Counted from the first letter of the stretch, positions 9,093-20,293 are shown. The stretch is 64,000 nucleotides of DNA from Chaetoceros tenuissimus (GCA_021927905.1 BLLK01000062.1:2294001-2358000); one strand, 5' to 3'. The notes: generated from the sequence alone by a model not told the origin. Numbers and translations are program-made.

Positions 9093-12000
9093 ATGGTAAC
9101 TGAAAATCATAATCATCAAGCTATGTCCCAGACAGGAGGCATCATGAACATGAGCGACGCTAATGGTATGGCGATCCAACAACCTCAAGGAAGTTCTCTG
9201 AATCATCAGAGCACTCCTGGGGCAGTGGGACAACATGGAGCTATGTACCCACCATCACATCCACTCAATGGAGCTCAGTCACAGCAGCAACCTCAGCAGC
9301 ACCATTCCTTGAACAATCTGAATAATATTTCTCAGAATGCATTCAACTCGAACCAGAACATGAATAATCCAGCTACGGCTGCATTTGCAGCTGCTCTGGG
9401 ACAGCAAATGCTGCAAATGGGTATGCAATCTCCAGGGCAGAACCAGACAAATATGCAAAATACAAATGCATTTGTCAATCAAGATGCAAATGGATCCCTT
9501 GCTGATCAAATTTCTGCATTTATGCATCAGCAACATCAAAATCAAGTCAATGCTCAGACTCAATCGCAACTGGCAGCGATTCTTGCCGCGAGCGGCTTAG
9601 GGAATAACAACAATAACAACAATAACAACATGTATCAGGGTCAGGGACAGAATGCACCAGCTCCTATGCTAGCTCTATCTCAAGCGTTTGCATTGATTCA
9701 GCAGGCTATGCAAAGTCAGCCAGCCCAGTCACAAATGAATCATCAGCAACAAATATCACAACAATTTCAACCAGAGCAACATATTCAGACAATATCTCAG
9801 CATCAAAATACTCCATCTCCTTCTGAGCAGGTAATGCTTCATCAGCAGTTTCAGATGCAGGAGCAGCCTCAGCACACTCTTCCAGCAACTTCAACTAATC
9901 CTCCAGCACTGGCGGAGAAGCAAACTGTTGTTCGATCTCCTACTCCTGCGACTCCAAAGAAGCAAAGCACCAATCACAAATTAGAAAAGAAAAAAGCTAA
10001 AGCTCCTAAACGGCAAAAGACTGGAAGTCCAAAGAAAGATGTGGACAAAAACAAGGTTGACAATGTAGCAAATGGTAGCAATTCTTCAAACCAGCATGTG
10101 CAATCTGGTTTGCCTTCTTTAAATAACCAGACTTTGACGCATGCCTCAGCTTCTCCATTCCAGATGCCTGCGCCAACCACGCATTCACATCCCTCCCAGA
10201 TGCTATACAATCCTTCTATATCTATGCCGCAGAACGGCCATAACATGATTCAACGAAGTATGAATCCAAACATTAATCCAATCGTTTTGTCCCAGATGCA
10301 GAGCTGGAAACTAGATCAACTTGGTAAGTTTGTACTTGTTACAATCGAAAGCATTTGTTTTAATTTTTATTAATGTAATCTTTTTTATTCAATCTCCAAC
10401 AGAGGGACATGTGAAACTTCTTCAAGAAACTGGTCAACCTATTCCTCATGCGGTGAAGATTCTTCTTCATGAGGCAAGAAAGACTGAACAGAAGAAGGCA
10501 GCGAAACGTATAGCTAATAGGAAATCAGCCTCTACCTCCAGAGCTAGGAAAAAGGCTCTCGTTGCTGAAATGACGAAGACGAATACTAGGCTTCGTCGAC
10601 AAGCTATTATCTTGTCTCTACTACCTGATCTAGTTGTTGCTATTCAAGAAGATGGAACTATCACATTCTGCAGTGCACAGGTTGAAAGAGTACTGAGGCA
10701 CAAGGTATCTGATATGATTGGGGCAAACATTAGCCAGGTTCTCACACCAGCTTCACATAAAGCACTATTCGAACTTATTGAAAAACTTATCAGTGCTGAG
10801 AAGACTATTGCTGGTGATGACAACAATAACAAAGAAGGTGACGAGAGCGGTCGATCTTCCAATTCAGGCAATACATTGAGTGCTGCAGTTGTTTCTGAGC
10901 AGTCAGACCACTTTCCTTTATCTATAGTGAAAGTAAAGAGCCACAAACATGCGAAGGGATCCAATGATTCTTCAGACTCAAATAATAGGAACAATGCTGT
11001 CACTGATGCTGCAATGAGTCGCTCTGGTACACAGTCCTCACTTACGACAACGAATCAAAGCAACAGTAACAGTGATAACTCAAATGGCGGAACTGCATCG
11101 GCAGGATCTGGATCAAATGGATCAAACGATTCTAGAAAGAGGAAGGCACATCGAAATAGTGATATCGACTCTTCTTCATCGTCTGAACCCAACAAGATTG
11201 TTCGAAATGCAAACGAAGCGTTGAATAGAAATGTTCGTTTCCATAATGAACAACTCAAGATCAAAGAAGACTTGGAGAAAAAGCGCCTTGCACATAAAGA
11301 TGATGTCACTGGAGATTTCGTGACAGCGAATAATGCTGACGCCAGACTATCTTCGCTCATGATGACAACTGAAACTACTGAGTCTGCGCCTGAAGTAAAA
11401 GCATCAAAAACACCAATTTCGCCAACATTGGAAGGTCCAAGAAAGCCTGATCCAAATCCCAATGATGAGAATATGGAGGACAATTCTTCATCTTCATCAT
11501 CACTCTCTCTATTAGCTGGAGTTGAAGACAGACATAAGAAAAGAAAGAGGACAGAGAATAATGCCTCTGATGACAGTGGATATAGAGAGTCCGCAGAAAG
11601 CGATCCTTCAAGAGAAGATTCTGCTTCTTCCACAAGCGAAGCATCCAATGGTAAGTTTATATCGGAGTCTAGAAGATACAATTATCCAATATTCTAATAT
11701 TTTTCATTTTACAGGGAGAAGAAGAAAGCCTTTGGCTCCGACATGTAATGTCTGCTTGATCAGAGATGATCTCACCACCATTTGGTGTGAGGTCACCTCA
11801 TCAATTAGAACTGTATCAAGTGATGATAACGAACAGGACTCTGTAACAAATACTTCAAAGTCTGTATCTCTCAAGAAGAAAGATGCTTCCTCTAGTAGCA
11901 GTGATGATCAACAGGGATCAAATTGTAGTAGTAAAGAAGCTCCAATGAAAGAGTTGCTCTTGTGCTTAAGACCCACCAGCGATGGTACAGAGAAAGTATC

Positions 12001-12331
12001 AGAGGATCTTCGTTTCATACCGAACTTGAAAAATATCCCCCGCGAACTGGAGAGCAAATCATACTCCAAACAAGAATCTCAAGATAACACAAGTTCAAAT
12101 GGAGAAGCGACTGCATCGCATTCAACGAAATCGGGGAACAAGAATAATCATATGCCTGTCAAAAAACGTGCACTAGCTCAAGATGAAAGTGAAGCAATCA
12201 CCAGTGAAACAATCAGAAGAAGTTCATTGACGGATGCTCCATGTGCAAAGAAGCAGCTAGTAGAGACTACAGAAGATGATGCTGAAAGGAAAACAGTGGT
12301 CGAGTCTCTCATCCTCATGTCTAGCAACTAA
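9093..12331 (+). CDS. bZIP-PAS transcription factor
   Basis: Exons 9093-10323, 10403-11650 and 11715-12331 join in phase to give 1031 residues. The first ~390 residues are Gln/Asn/Met-rich (an NNNNNNNNN run near 172-180), typical of an activation domain. Then comes a basic region with the bZIP N-x7-R spacing (KRIANRKSASTSRARKKA) and a short leucine zipper. This runs directly into the first half of a PAS fold (LLPDLVVAIQEDGTITFCSA, then VSDMIGANISQVLTP). After ~270 Ser/Asn/Asp-rich residues comes a second conserved block (PLAPTCNVCLIRDDLTTIWC, then KELLLCLRPTSDGTEKVSED), which I read as the rest of the PAS core. bZIP-PAS proteins are a known stramenopile/diatom family and some respond to CO2/cAMP. 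They lack the LOV flavin cysteine motif of aureochromes, and none is seen here. Confidence 0.85.
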
Positions 12332-12543
12332 AAGTCTTCTTTGAATTGTCTTCGAGTTTTAAATCACTTTCACTGTACTCATTGTTATTTTGTATTCAAA
12401 ATTCACAGTTTTTTTGGCTAGTTATGCTACCTAGTAATCTAACTTTTATAATAGATATTTTAAATGAATACTTGGTAGGATAGTATAAGTGCATAAAGCA
12501 GGAAGTGTAGAGTTAAATTGAATATGAAGTGTTGTTGCTTTAC

Positions 12544-14894
12544 TTAGTAAGATTGCACTCTAGGACCGCGCCCTCTTCCACCACGGCCTGCTCCTCTTCC
12601 TCTTCCTCTACCTCTACCGCCACGTCCACCTCCTCTTCCTGATTGTCTTTTTCTTGGAATTTCGACGATTGGTGGATAATTCGCTTCGGTAGCACCATCA
12701 TCTCTTTCAGGAGCAAAACATGTACTCACCCCACGTTCATTTCTCTTTTTCTCGGCAACAGAGAGCATATCTTCTCCATCATCATCAAGAACAGCAGTAA
12801 CCACATTCAAAAGCTCTTTCCCGTCGATAAAAGGAATCTGAACAACTGCCTCCCAGGGCTGACGTTTACCATTTGCATCAGTGGTAAACTCAGAAGGATA
12901 ATATTCTGCTACCGGGGAAGATGGTTCTGTCATTAACTCTCCAAGTGCATTTGGTAACAACGATGCACTCTGTGGAGGAAGGACAGACAGCAACTGGGCT
13001 AGACTAGGGAATGGTTCACTTTCACCGAATTTGAATGTCGCAAATCCTTCATCATCTACTTCACTCTCTGATTCATCTTCATAAAACTCTCTAAGATTCA
13101 CAAGGTCTGTACACAATGGACTGTACAAATGAGGGAAATACCAGTCCCAACTTTGGCATCCATTATGATAGTAGTTCAGAACCCAATGGAGACCCTCGAT
13201 ATAATCACGTGCGTGAGCACGGCGATTACGGACTGTGATATCACGATCAGCCTTTGCCGGAGACCATCCTAGCTTTGTTTCATAGTAGAAATCTCTGTAG
13301 GAACGAGACTCATCAGTTGGGTGCATTTCGTGGAACTTCTTTTCAGTTCTAATGATTTTAGGGTCCATTTTACGGTTTGCTTCCTTTGCTGCCTCTGGAG
13401 TTGCAACTCCATCATACCATCTCTAAGAAAGATACATCATTAGAGACAAATTATAACATCAGTTTGCATATCAGATATATTCACACTTACTCCATAAAAG
13501 TCATCTTCTTCGTCTTCATTAGCGCTACTCAACTTCCAGCCAGGTTCATTCTCCTCATACCCTCTTCTCTTAAAATGCTCTTCCTCGAACACAGCGAGGT
13601 GGTACAAAAACTGTTCGAATCTTTCTGGATGAATTTTTTCTTTGTTGGTCAAATAACCACCCCATTCTGGAAGAAGATCAATGTAATTGTTGAGCATCAA
13701 ACTAAGTGCCCCGTTGTCAATTTCCAAATGTGGGCAGTGTGAAAGGAAATCGTTTCCAACTAACATACACATGAATACGAAATCATCGATGACACGGTTA
13801 GGATCATATTTATCCCCAAACTGATCATTATCTGCAAATTTTCTGAACTGAACTTGAAACATTTGTCTCAAGATTTTCAATTCCAATAATTCGAAGTCAT
13901 CCCTTGTGTATTCAAGCATGTCCTTCTTCTTGCGATGCTTATGTCTACCTCTACCTGCCATAACAACAGACATTTTCTCTCTTAACAACATGAAATTAGG
14001 CTCATGAGTGACCAGTCCAAGCATGATCAGATCAGCATCAAGACCATACAAAACATGTGTCATCTCAGGTTTCCAGTGAGGATGACATTTACTCTCATCT
14101 TCAGGATCATATTGAGCTTTACACTCTCTGATGTAATCCATAACTTTGTGCTCCCCTTCTCCAGGTACATCTGGACCAGTAAATACAACATCAGCTCCAT
14201 TTTTCCAAAAAGGATCAGTCTTTTGTTTGAATTCAATCCATTTTCTCATTGCAATACTCAATTTCAGCATAAAATCAGTTCCAGGAGTAATACAATTAGA
14301 ATCAAACTTTTTCCCATCAGGAAGTTTCCCATCACGAGCAAGAATAGTCGCAGCCAATTCTTCTGCTTCGCGGGAAGAACGGAAACGACGAGAACGCTGC
14401 TGATTCATTTTAGCACGCGGTGCAACTCCATCCACAGCAAGATAAAGTAGTTTACGTGGACGAACAATTTTGTAAAGTCTATCCACATATCCAAAAATCT
14501 TTTTAAACATGGCAGTTTCATCCAAGACAACAATCTCATCGCTATTTCCATGTGTACATGGGTGAATGATACCATTCATATCAAGATAAAAGTTGTCAAC
14601 CACTTTATCTGCTCCAAGTCCTTCATTCAATCTAGAATTGATGTTTGGATATTGGTCAGTGAGCCATCGAAACATTTTTGGAATACCAAATAATGCAGAT
14701 GAAGACTCCTGAGGGCAACGGAGATGTTTAGGCATAGCTACTGATCGAACTTTGCTGAATGTGTTTTCATTTGTGCTCTGTACTGTATGAATGTTTGACA
14801 ATGGAGAAGCTGGAGTAAAAGATACTACATTTCCAATGGCAAATGCCAACAATAATAGTAGGCTGTGAGAAAAATGAGCCATCTTTCTAGTCAA
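12544..14894 (-). CDS. XRN: XRN-family 5'->3' exoribonuclease with plastid-type presequence
   Basis: Exons 14894-13491 and 13422-12544 (phase 0) give 760 residues. The XRN active site is intact: DMNG (D105), VDGVAPRAKMNQQRSRRF (D155 and the Lys/Gln/Arg set that holds the 5'-phosphate), PGEGEHK (E246, E248), GLDADLIML (D286, D288) and VGNDFLSH. After the intron the family block continues (RDYIEGLHWVLNYYHNGCQS, FPHLYSPL). The end is an RG-rich tail (about 725-755) that should bind RNA. XRNs degrade 5'-monophosphate RNA in cytosol and nucleus and normally start at MG(V/I)P. Here GIPKMFRW is preceded by ~70 residues with a hydrophobic signal core (11-22) and a probable cleavage before F26 (VVS|FTPAS), the aromatic +1 of diatom plastid presequences. 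An alternative start is M54. The protein is short for the family. Confidence 0.9.
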
Positions 14895-15255
14895 TCAACT
14901 TGTTCGCAGATGATGTGATCCTATTCTTGTCTATCACTATCGGACCTTGTATGTCAATTAATAGAACAAAAGAATGTTATTAGGAGTCCGATGGTTGAAT
15001 GTTTCTTGATATTCTTTTTGAAGTGTGATGGCGTGATGGCAAGAAAGATGAGTAAGGTGATGTTGTGACAGTGCGAATGAGTGGTGTTCAGTAGGGTTGT
15101 ATGTCACTGTCCGTTAAATAGGTTAGAAACCCCCTCGACATTGTTTTTCTCACTTTTTCGTCAAAGGCTTCATTTTTCATTTCCCCCCTACTAACTCTGC
15201 TAATACGTGATAGTGAGAAGCATTCTATATCCATCTATTTATTCCAACTGAATCA
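14895..15255. promoter_or_regulatory. Divergent promoter, XRN / MATE
   Basis: 361 nt between two divergent genes that both carry plastid-type presequences. Contains pyrimidine-rich stretches (15130-15190) just upstream of the MATE start. No specific element or RNA gene is recognised. Confidence 0.35.
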
Positions 15256-17196
15256 TTGACAAGGGATAGAGATATGGAGTTTGAAAATGACAGTAGCAGC
15301 TTACAACAAGGTGTGCAATACAAATTTAATTCTTCAGTGAGAAGAAGACGGACACTTTCAAGAATACACAAGTCATCACCTTTGGCCATTCTTTGTATGG
15401 CCTTCATTTATGGTAATGCATTTGCGTTTCAAACGTCTAGTCTCTCATCTCGATACGAATGGAAACATAATTCGATAACTCACTTTCATACTTTATCACC
15501 TCACCATGCGACACATCGATTACCTACATTATCAATACCAGCACTGTTATCTGATGGTAGTGACGAAGAATGTGTGACAGTGGTATCAGAAGCTAATGAC
15601 AATGATGGTAATTCCGAACAAGGTGATTCAACATCTATGTCGTTGTCAAATGAAGAGAAAAGTGTTGGGCAGCAAATCTTTGAGATTGCAATTCCCGCAC
15701 TTGCTGGTCTCGCAATTGATCCATTAATGACCTTGGCAGATACTGTCTTTGTAGGAAGGACAGCTACAAACGCAGATGCATTAGCTGGAGTTGGAAGTGC
15801 AGCAGCTCTTCTTACTTTTTCATTCTATTTATTCAACTTTCTGTGTACGGTGACAACTCCTTTGGTATCTCAACGTCGTGCAAGTGGGGATGAAAAGGGA
15901 GCTATAGAAATTGGAGGTCAAGCATTAAGTTTTGCAATCATTTTGGGAGTGACTTTGACAACTGTTCTACTCACCTTTTCGCAGCCTTTATTGAGTTTTA
16001 TGGGCACTTCTAATACTGGTCCCGAAGCAAACAAATATGCCATGGATTTTCTTACTGGAAGGGCCATTGCTGCACCAAGTGTATTTTTAATATCGGCTAG
16101 CACAGGCGTTTTGAGGGGATATCTAGATACAAAGTCAGCATTTGTTGTTTTACTAGGCGCCAATTTAGTTAACTTTTTGCTTGACGTGATTCTTATTCTC
16201 GGCATGGATATGGGACCAAAAGGAGCAGCTATTGCGACAACTACATCTGAATGGATCTGTGCTATTTCTTTTCTTTTGATTCTAGCTGGAAAAGCCCCAT
16301 CCGTCGACGGCATGCTGGGCAGTAATCAGCGTAACAGACGCATTGGAAATTCAGATATGGGGGATGGAAATGATCTTGAAGAACCTCTTTTGGCAGCATC
16401 TGACCAAGGGTCAGTTACGAATCAATCTGCTGTAAATGACAGTTCTGAAGATCTAGTTACAGTTTTACCAACGCTTCAAATTCCTACATGGGAGGCAATA
16501 CAACCTCTCATTGTCGCATCGTCTTCAGTCTTTGTTAGATCATTTATGTTACAAATTTCCATTGCGGGTGCTGCGGCAATAGCAGCACGATCTGGAGGTG
16601 ATATTTCTTCGGAAGCCTCGTCAGCAAGTATTGCTGCTCATCAAATCGCATTACAACTTTGGCTACTTTGTTCTTTTGTATGTGATGCACTTGCAGCAGC
16701 ATCTCAAGCTCTAGTTGCTGATGCTATTGGAAGAGAAAATCAAAGTGATGTTCGCGCTGTTAGCAAAACAATTTTTGCATATAGTTTGGGATTGGGTCTA
16801 TTACTGGCATCAGCATTGGTAATTGGAGATTTGAGTGGCTTCCTTTTGAACTTTTTTACAACTGATGAGGCAACGCAAGTTGCTTTGAGGCCATTATTGA
16901 ATGTGTTGATATTAGCTCAACCATTGAACTCTTTTGTATTCACTGCAGATGGTGTACTGCAAGGTGCAAGCGCATTTTCATACCAAGCAAAGAGCATGGT
17001 TCTCAGTGCCTCTGTCGCTATCGGAAGTTTCTTCGCACTGCAATACTTTGATGGAACAGATATGGTAGCATCAACAACATTGATTCATGTCTGGTACAGC
17101 CTGGTTATTCTTCAACTGATGAGGGGTATTACCTCCGTTTGGAAGTTGCTACAGGTCGATGGTCCAGTTGATCTGCTTGCTAGGAATACTGTTTAA
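15256..17196 (+). CDS. MATE-family transporter, likely plastid envelope
   Basis: Single exon, 646 residues. From residue ~135 the sequence is a MATE/DinF-type exporter with about 12 membrane segments (IAIPALAGLAIDPLMTLADT, VFVGRTATNADALAGVG, TTPLVSQRRASGDEKGA, then STGVLRGYLDTKSAFVV; second half AAHQIALQLWLLCSFVCDAL, TADGVLQGASAF). MATE proteins expel organic compounds in exchange for H+ or Na+. The plant relatives EDS5 and FRD3 move phenolics and citrate. The N-terminus has a hydrophobic stretch (42-56) ending GNAFAFQTSS, which fits signal-peptide cleavage before an aromatic residue and thus plastid targeting. A Met at residue 7 is an equally good start. A loop near 350-395 is enlarged and acidic. 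Confidence 0.88.
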   Translation: MTRDRDMEFENDSSSLQQGVQYKFNSSVRRRRTLSRIHKSSPLAILCMAFIYGNAFAFQTSSLSSRYEWKHNSITHFHTLSPHHATHRLPTLSIPALLSDGSDEECVTVVSEANDNDGNSEQGDSTSMSLSNEEKSVGQQIFEIAIPALAGLAIDPLMTLADTVFVGRTATNADALAGVGSAAALLTFSFYLFNFLCTVTTPLVSQRRASGDEKGAIEIGGQALSFAIILGVTLTTVLLTFSQPLLSFMGTSNTGPEANKYAMDFLTGRAIAAPSVFLISASTGVLRGYLDTKSAFVVLLGANLVNFLLDVILILGMDMGPKGAAIATTTSEWICAISFLLILAGKAPSVDGMLGSNQRNRRIGNSDMGDGNDLEEPLLAASDQGSVTNQSAVNDSSEDLVTVLPTLQIPTWEAIQPLIVASSSVFVRSFMLQISIAGAAAIAARSGGDISSEASSASIAAHQIALQLWLLCSFVCDALAAASQALVADAIGRENQSDVRAVSKTIFAYSLGLGLLLASALVIGDLSGFLLNFFTTDEATQVALRPLLNVLILAQPLNSFVFTADGVLQGASAFSYQAKSMVLSASVAIGSFFALQYFDGTDMVASTTLIHVWYSLVILQLMRGITSVWKLLQVDGPVDLLARNTV

Positions 17197-17294
17197 ATGC
17201 TAAAAATTGAATAGTGAATTTCCCATTTCGAAAGTATTGAATCTATCCGTCTGTTTGTTCGATATTTGTTTATTTATTTTATTAGACAGGTTGC

Positions 17295-18043
17295 TTAATG
17301 GTTTCCATCTCTTACAGCAACTCCGGTCAAACTTCCATGTCCAAGAGACTCAAGCAAATCTCTGGTCTCGGTATCAATGAAAATAGTGTCCTGGTCAAGC
17401 GCACTAACCTCTGGAACGAAGTCAAGACGTCTCTCACGCTCCTCTTCTTGCAACTTAAGGGAGATTCCGCGTACTGGTCCCTTAGCAATACGCTTCATAA
17501 GGTGGGTGGTGAATCCAGCAATTTTGTTACGCATACGCTTTGATGGGACAATTGCTACCTCATCAATAATACGCTTATTTGTGTGGAAATCAAGAGTAAG
17601 TCTTGTGTAGTACTTCTCTACGATAGTACGTGCACTCTTCTTTACGGTCTTGGTACGAACTCCCTATAAAAACAAACAAAAATTAGTTAGAGCATGAATC
17701 ACAAAATTTGCCTTCTTTCTCATGTATCATGTATGTATCCATCATGTCTCTATTTCCCATCCAATATTCTTCGAATCTAACTAGCAATTACTCTTCATGT
17801 ATCTTTCTTCATATCTTATCTTTTTATTTGCATTTTCATGCTATTGTGTTCAACATATCCCGGTTCTCTAACTCATCTCTAATAGTTTTCATATTTCTTG
17901 TTTCATTCTTGAAGAGTTGTGCTGACGATCTTAATCCATATTCCATCTGCTTTTCCAAAAATCCCACCGCCCCATACATTCATGATTCATTGAAGAAATT
18001 TATTGTATCATATTTATTGTATTCATTGCGTAAGACATACCAT
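17295..18043 (-). CDS. RPS17: 40S ribosomal protein eS17
   Basis: The main exon 17663-17295 encodes [59 protein letters not shown] and [19 protein letters not shown], an unmistakable eS17. The preceding bases are an acceptor (TTTTTATAG). Upstream at 18043-18041 an ATG is followed at once by a GTATGT donor, so exon 1 contributes only the start codon (M|GVRTK), giving 123 residues. The intron (18040-17664) is 377 nt, several times longer than the others here. eS17 sits in the small-subunit beak/head region of cytosolic ribosomes. Divergent from the uL13m gene, and tail to tail with MATE 98 nt away. Residues after the EVSALDQ block are shorter than in animals. Confidence 0.93.
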
Positions 18044-18349
18044 GGTTGCTATTAAATTGACTCGATCAGGTAGTAACTCAACACAAAGGTGCTTGCATAA
18101 CGAGCTCTGAAAAAAAAAACAAGCGACGAGAGGCCATTCGGGAGGTTTAGTAAAAGGTATAATGGAAAAATCCACGTTGGGATGGGACTCCTTAAGAACC
18201 TCTTTTTGTTCTTCCCTTTTGTCTCTCTTTCGTTTCATCTAGGCCACACAGAAATGCAAAAACAGCACAAGCGAGCAAGCATCGATTTTTTTTCTAAATC
18301 AATGAAGAAAGATAGTGGTAGTGAGTTGAAATACATTAGTAAATGTAAA
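18044..18349. promoter_or_regulatory. Shared promoter of eS17 and mitochondrial uL13m
   Basis: About 306 nt between two divergent ribosomal protein genes, one cytosolic and one mitochondrial. It includes a poly-A tract at 18111-18119 and a T-rich tract near 18203-18238. An open frame from 18182 continues into uL13m but looks like leader rather than coding sequence. Confidence 0.4.
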
Positions 18350-18908
18350 ATGAGTTTTCCAGGAAGAGCAGTTCAAAGAGCTTGGCATGTGGTAGATGCA
18401 TCGAGTCAAACAGTTGGGCGTTTAGCTACAACGGTCGCTCCGCTTCTGAAGGGTAAACATAAGCCAACATACAGACCGAATAAAGATTGTGGTGATTATG
18501 TAGTGATTGTAAATGCTGAAAAGGTGAGAATAACGTGTTGATCTTGTTGACAATACATCAAATGAATAACGATTTCTAAATGAATTTATTGTAAAGGTCA
18601 ATTTCACAGGGAATAAGTGGAAAGATAAGCTTTATAGATGGCATACAGGATATCCAGGTGGTTTGAAACAACGTCGTGCAGAAGAAATGTTAGAGAAGAA
18701 ACCAGAAAATATTTTGAAAAAAGCAATTCTCGGAATGTTGAATAGAAATAAGTTACGACACAAGTACATCGAACCTCGTTTAAAAATTTACGCTGGACCA
18801 AATCATCCACACGAAGGACAACTGAGTGGAAGTGTTGTTATGGAAAAGATTCCTCGGGCAAGAACTGGAAGTACACATTTTGGGTTCAAAGAAGGAAAAT
18901 ATTCATAA
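18350..18908 (+). CDS. MRPL13: Mitochondrial large-subunit ribosomal protein uL13m
   Basis: Exons 18350-18523 and 18597-18908 give 161 residues. The sequence follows bacterial-type L13 closely: [99 protein letters not shown]. Cytosolic uL13 is clearly different, and plastid L13 is normally plastid-encoded in diatoms, so mitochondrial ribosomes are the likely site. The start at 18350 (AAAATGAGT) begins [12 protein letters not shown], as in other mitochondrial L13. An in-frame ATG at 18182 would add 56 residues with no clear targeting features. The donor is GTGAGA and the acceptor TAAAG, phase 0. C-terminal ~20 residues extend past the bacterial end. Confidence 0.9.
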
Positions 18909-19080
18909 AGAATCAGTTAGATTTTGATTAAATCGCCCTATCAATCACGGGCTATTGAAATGAGATCAATGAAAGTACAGTGGCGATCCGAGCACAGAGA
19001 CAAATGACTACGACGTTGAACAGAGAAACCTTTATCCATTGAGAGACTTCTGTCAGATATATATATATAATATTTAAGTT

Positions 19081-20293
19081 CTATTTTGCTACCAAACGGA
19101 ACAGATATACTGGTATCTCAAATTGTTTATCTTTTGGTGCATGGAGTGCATCACACGAGTCTCCTACCTGGGCCGATCTCGTGTCTGGAGGAACAATGGC
19201 CATATGGAAAGATCCACCCATTTGACCTGTACTTGTACTTATGTCACATCCACTCATGTATTCAAAACTTTGTCCAGGTCTTAGAACAGGCAGATGCCCT
19301 ACGACGCCAGTAGTAGGTGCATTCACTACAATTTTGTCATCATACTCTTCCTCTTCACTTTTGTCTCGATTATGATCCTCTTCAATGATCCACTTGCGCC
19401 CCAAGAGCTGATAAGTTTTCTCATTCTGGTCTTCATTACTGTACTTATCATTAAAATTTTCAACTCTTATTCTGTAAGAAAATCTATTCTTCATGTCCCT
19501 TTCTCCAGACAGATGTCCAACAGCCGTTGTACTTGTACCAATGTAACTTTTGGAAAAAATGAAATTAATGTCATTTTTACACTATCCTTTGTAAAAATGT
19601 AGTAATATCTTACCTGCTGGTGGCGATGACCCTCAATCCTCGTTGCTCATCCACAGCTATGCTAGTGGTATTCCACATGTCCAGCATATCTTGCAACAGG
19701 TTTGTAGATTCTATTGCAAATCGCTGCAGTTCCAATGCATCTGCTTTGGAAAATTCTTTTTCTGTCAGAAATGTTCTGAAACTTTTACGACAAGCATTCT
19801 TCAAATCCTCAATTGAAACGAAAACATTTTTTTCTAGAAAATATGACAAGCTTTCGGGTTCCATGTTGTCCATGACATATTCATCCACTAGACTATTACT
19901 CAGCAAATCATTTTTGTCTTGCACCCACCAGTTGAAAAATGATATAATCTCAGTGAAACTATCTTCTTGTTTCATATCCTCAGTTTGGTATGGTAGTAAA
20001 TCGTTACACCAATATGTGATATCATGTGTACTCATCATTCTAGAAGCTCCATAGTCCCTGTGATTAATCGGTGGCTGTAACAAGAAATGAGATTTCCACC
20101 TTCCACTGCCTGAACCTGTTTGTGCAACTTCAACCTTCTTTACAGCTTTCATCAAGATTCTATAAAGTTTACTAGTTGTCTCATTTAGCTTCTTCATTTC
20201 AGTTGACGTCAACTGCGTCGATGCCTTTGTGCTGAATTTATGGGTACATTTATTGTTATGTCTGAAACATTTTCTGAATGTTGTTCGAAGCAT
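19081..20293 (-). CDS. ApaG (DUF525) domain protein, probably mitochondrial
   Basis: Exons 20293-19614 and 19546-19081 give 381 residues. The C-terminal ~125 residues form an ApaG/DUF525 beta-sandwich (NRFSYRIRVENFNDK, YQLLGRKWIIEEDHN, TTGVVGHLPVLRPGQSFEYM, GQMGGSFHMAIV). The domain is known from bacterial ApaG, FBXO3 and PDIP2/POLDIP2, where it binds proteins or pyrophosphate-like ligands. The first ~225 residues match no family I recognise: an Arg-rich start (MLRTTFRKCFRHNNKCTHKF, STKAS) typical of a mitochondrial transit peptide, then mixed helical sequence. It lacks the YccV domain of POLDIP2. A 16-bp palindrome containing TGACGTCA lies in exon 1 (20200-20215). Confidence 0.8.

Noticed and set aside
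17664-18040. snoRNA in the long eS17 intron
   Set aside because: One ATGATGG box-C-like string on the minus strand, but no matching box D, terminal stem or guide was found.
18182-18349. N-terminal extension of uL13m from an upstream ATG
   Set aside because: The added residues do not look like a mitochondrial targeting sequence and the family starts at the downstream Met with [12 protein letters not shown].
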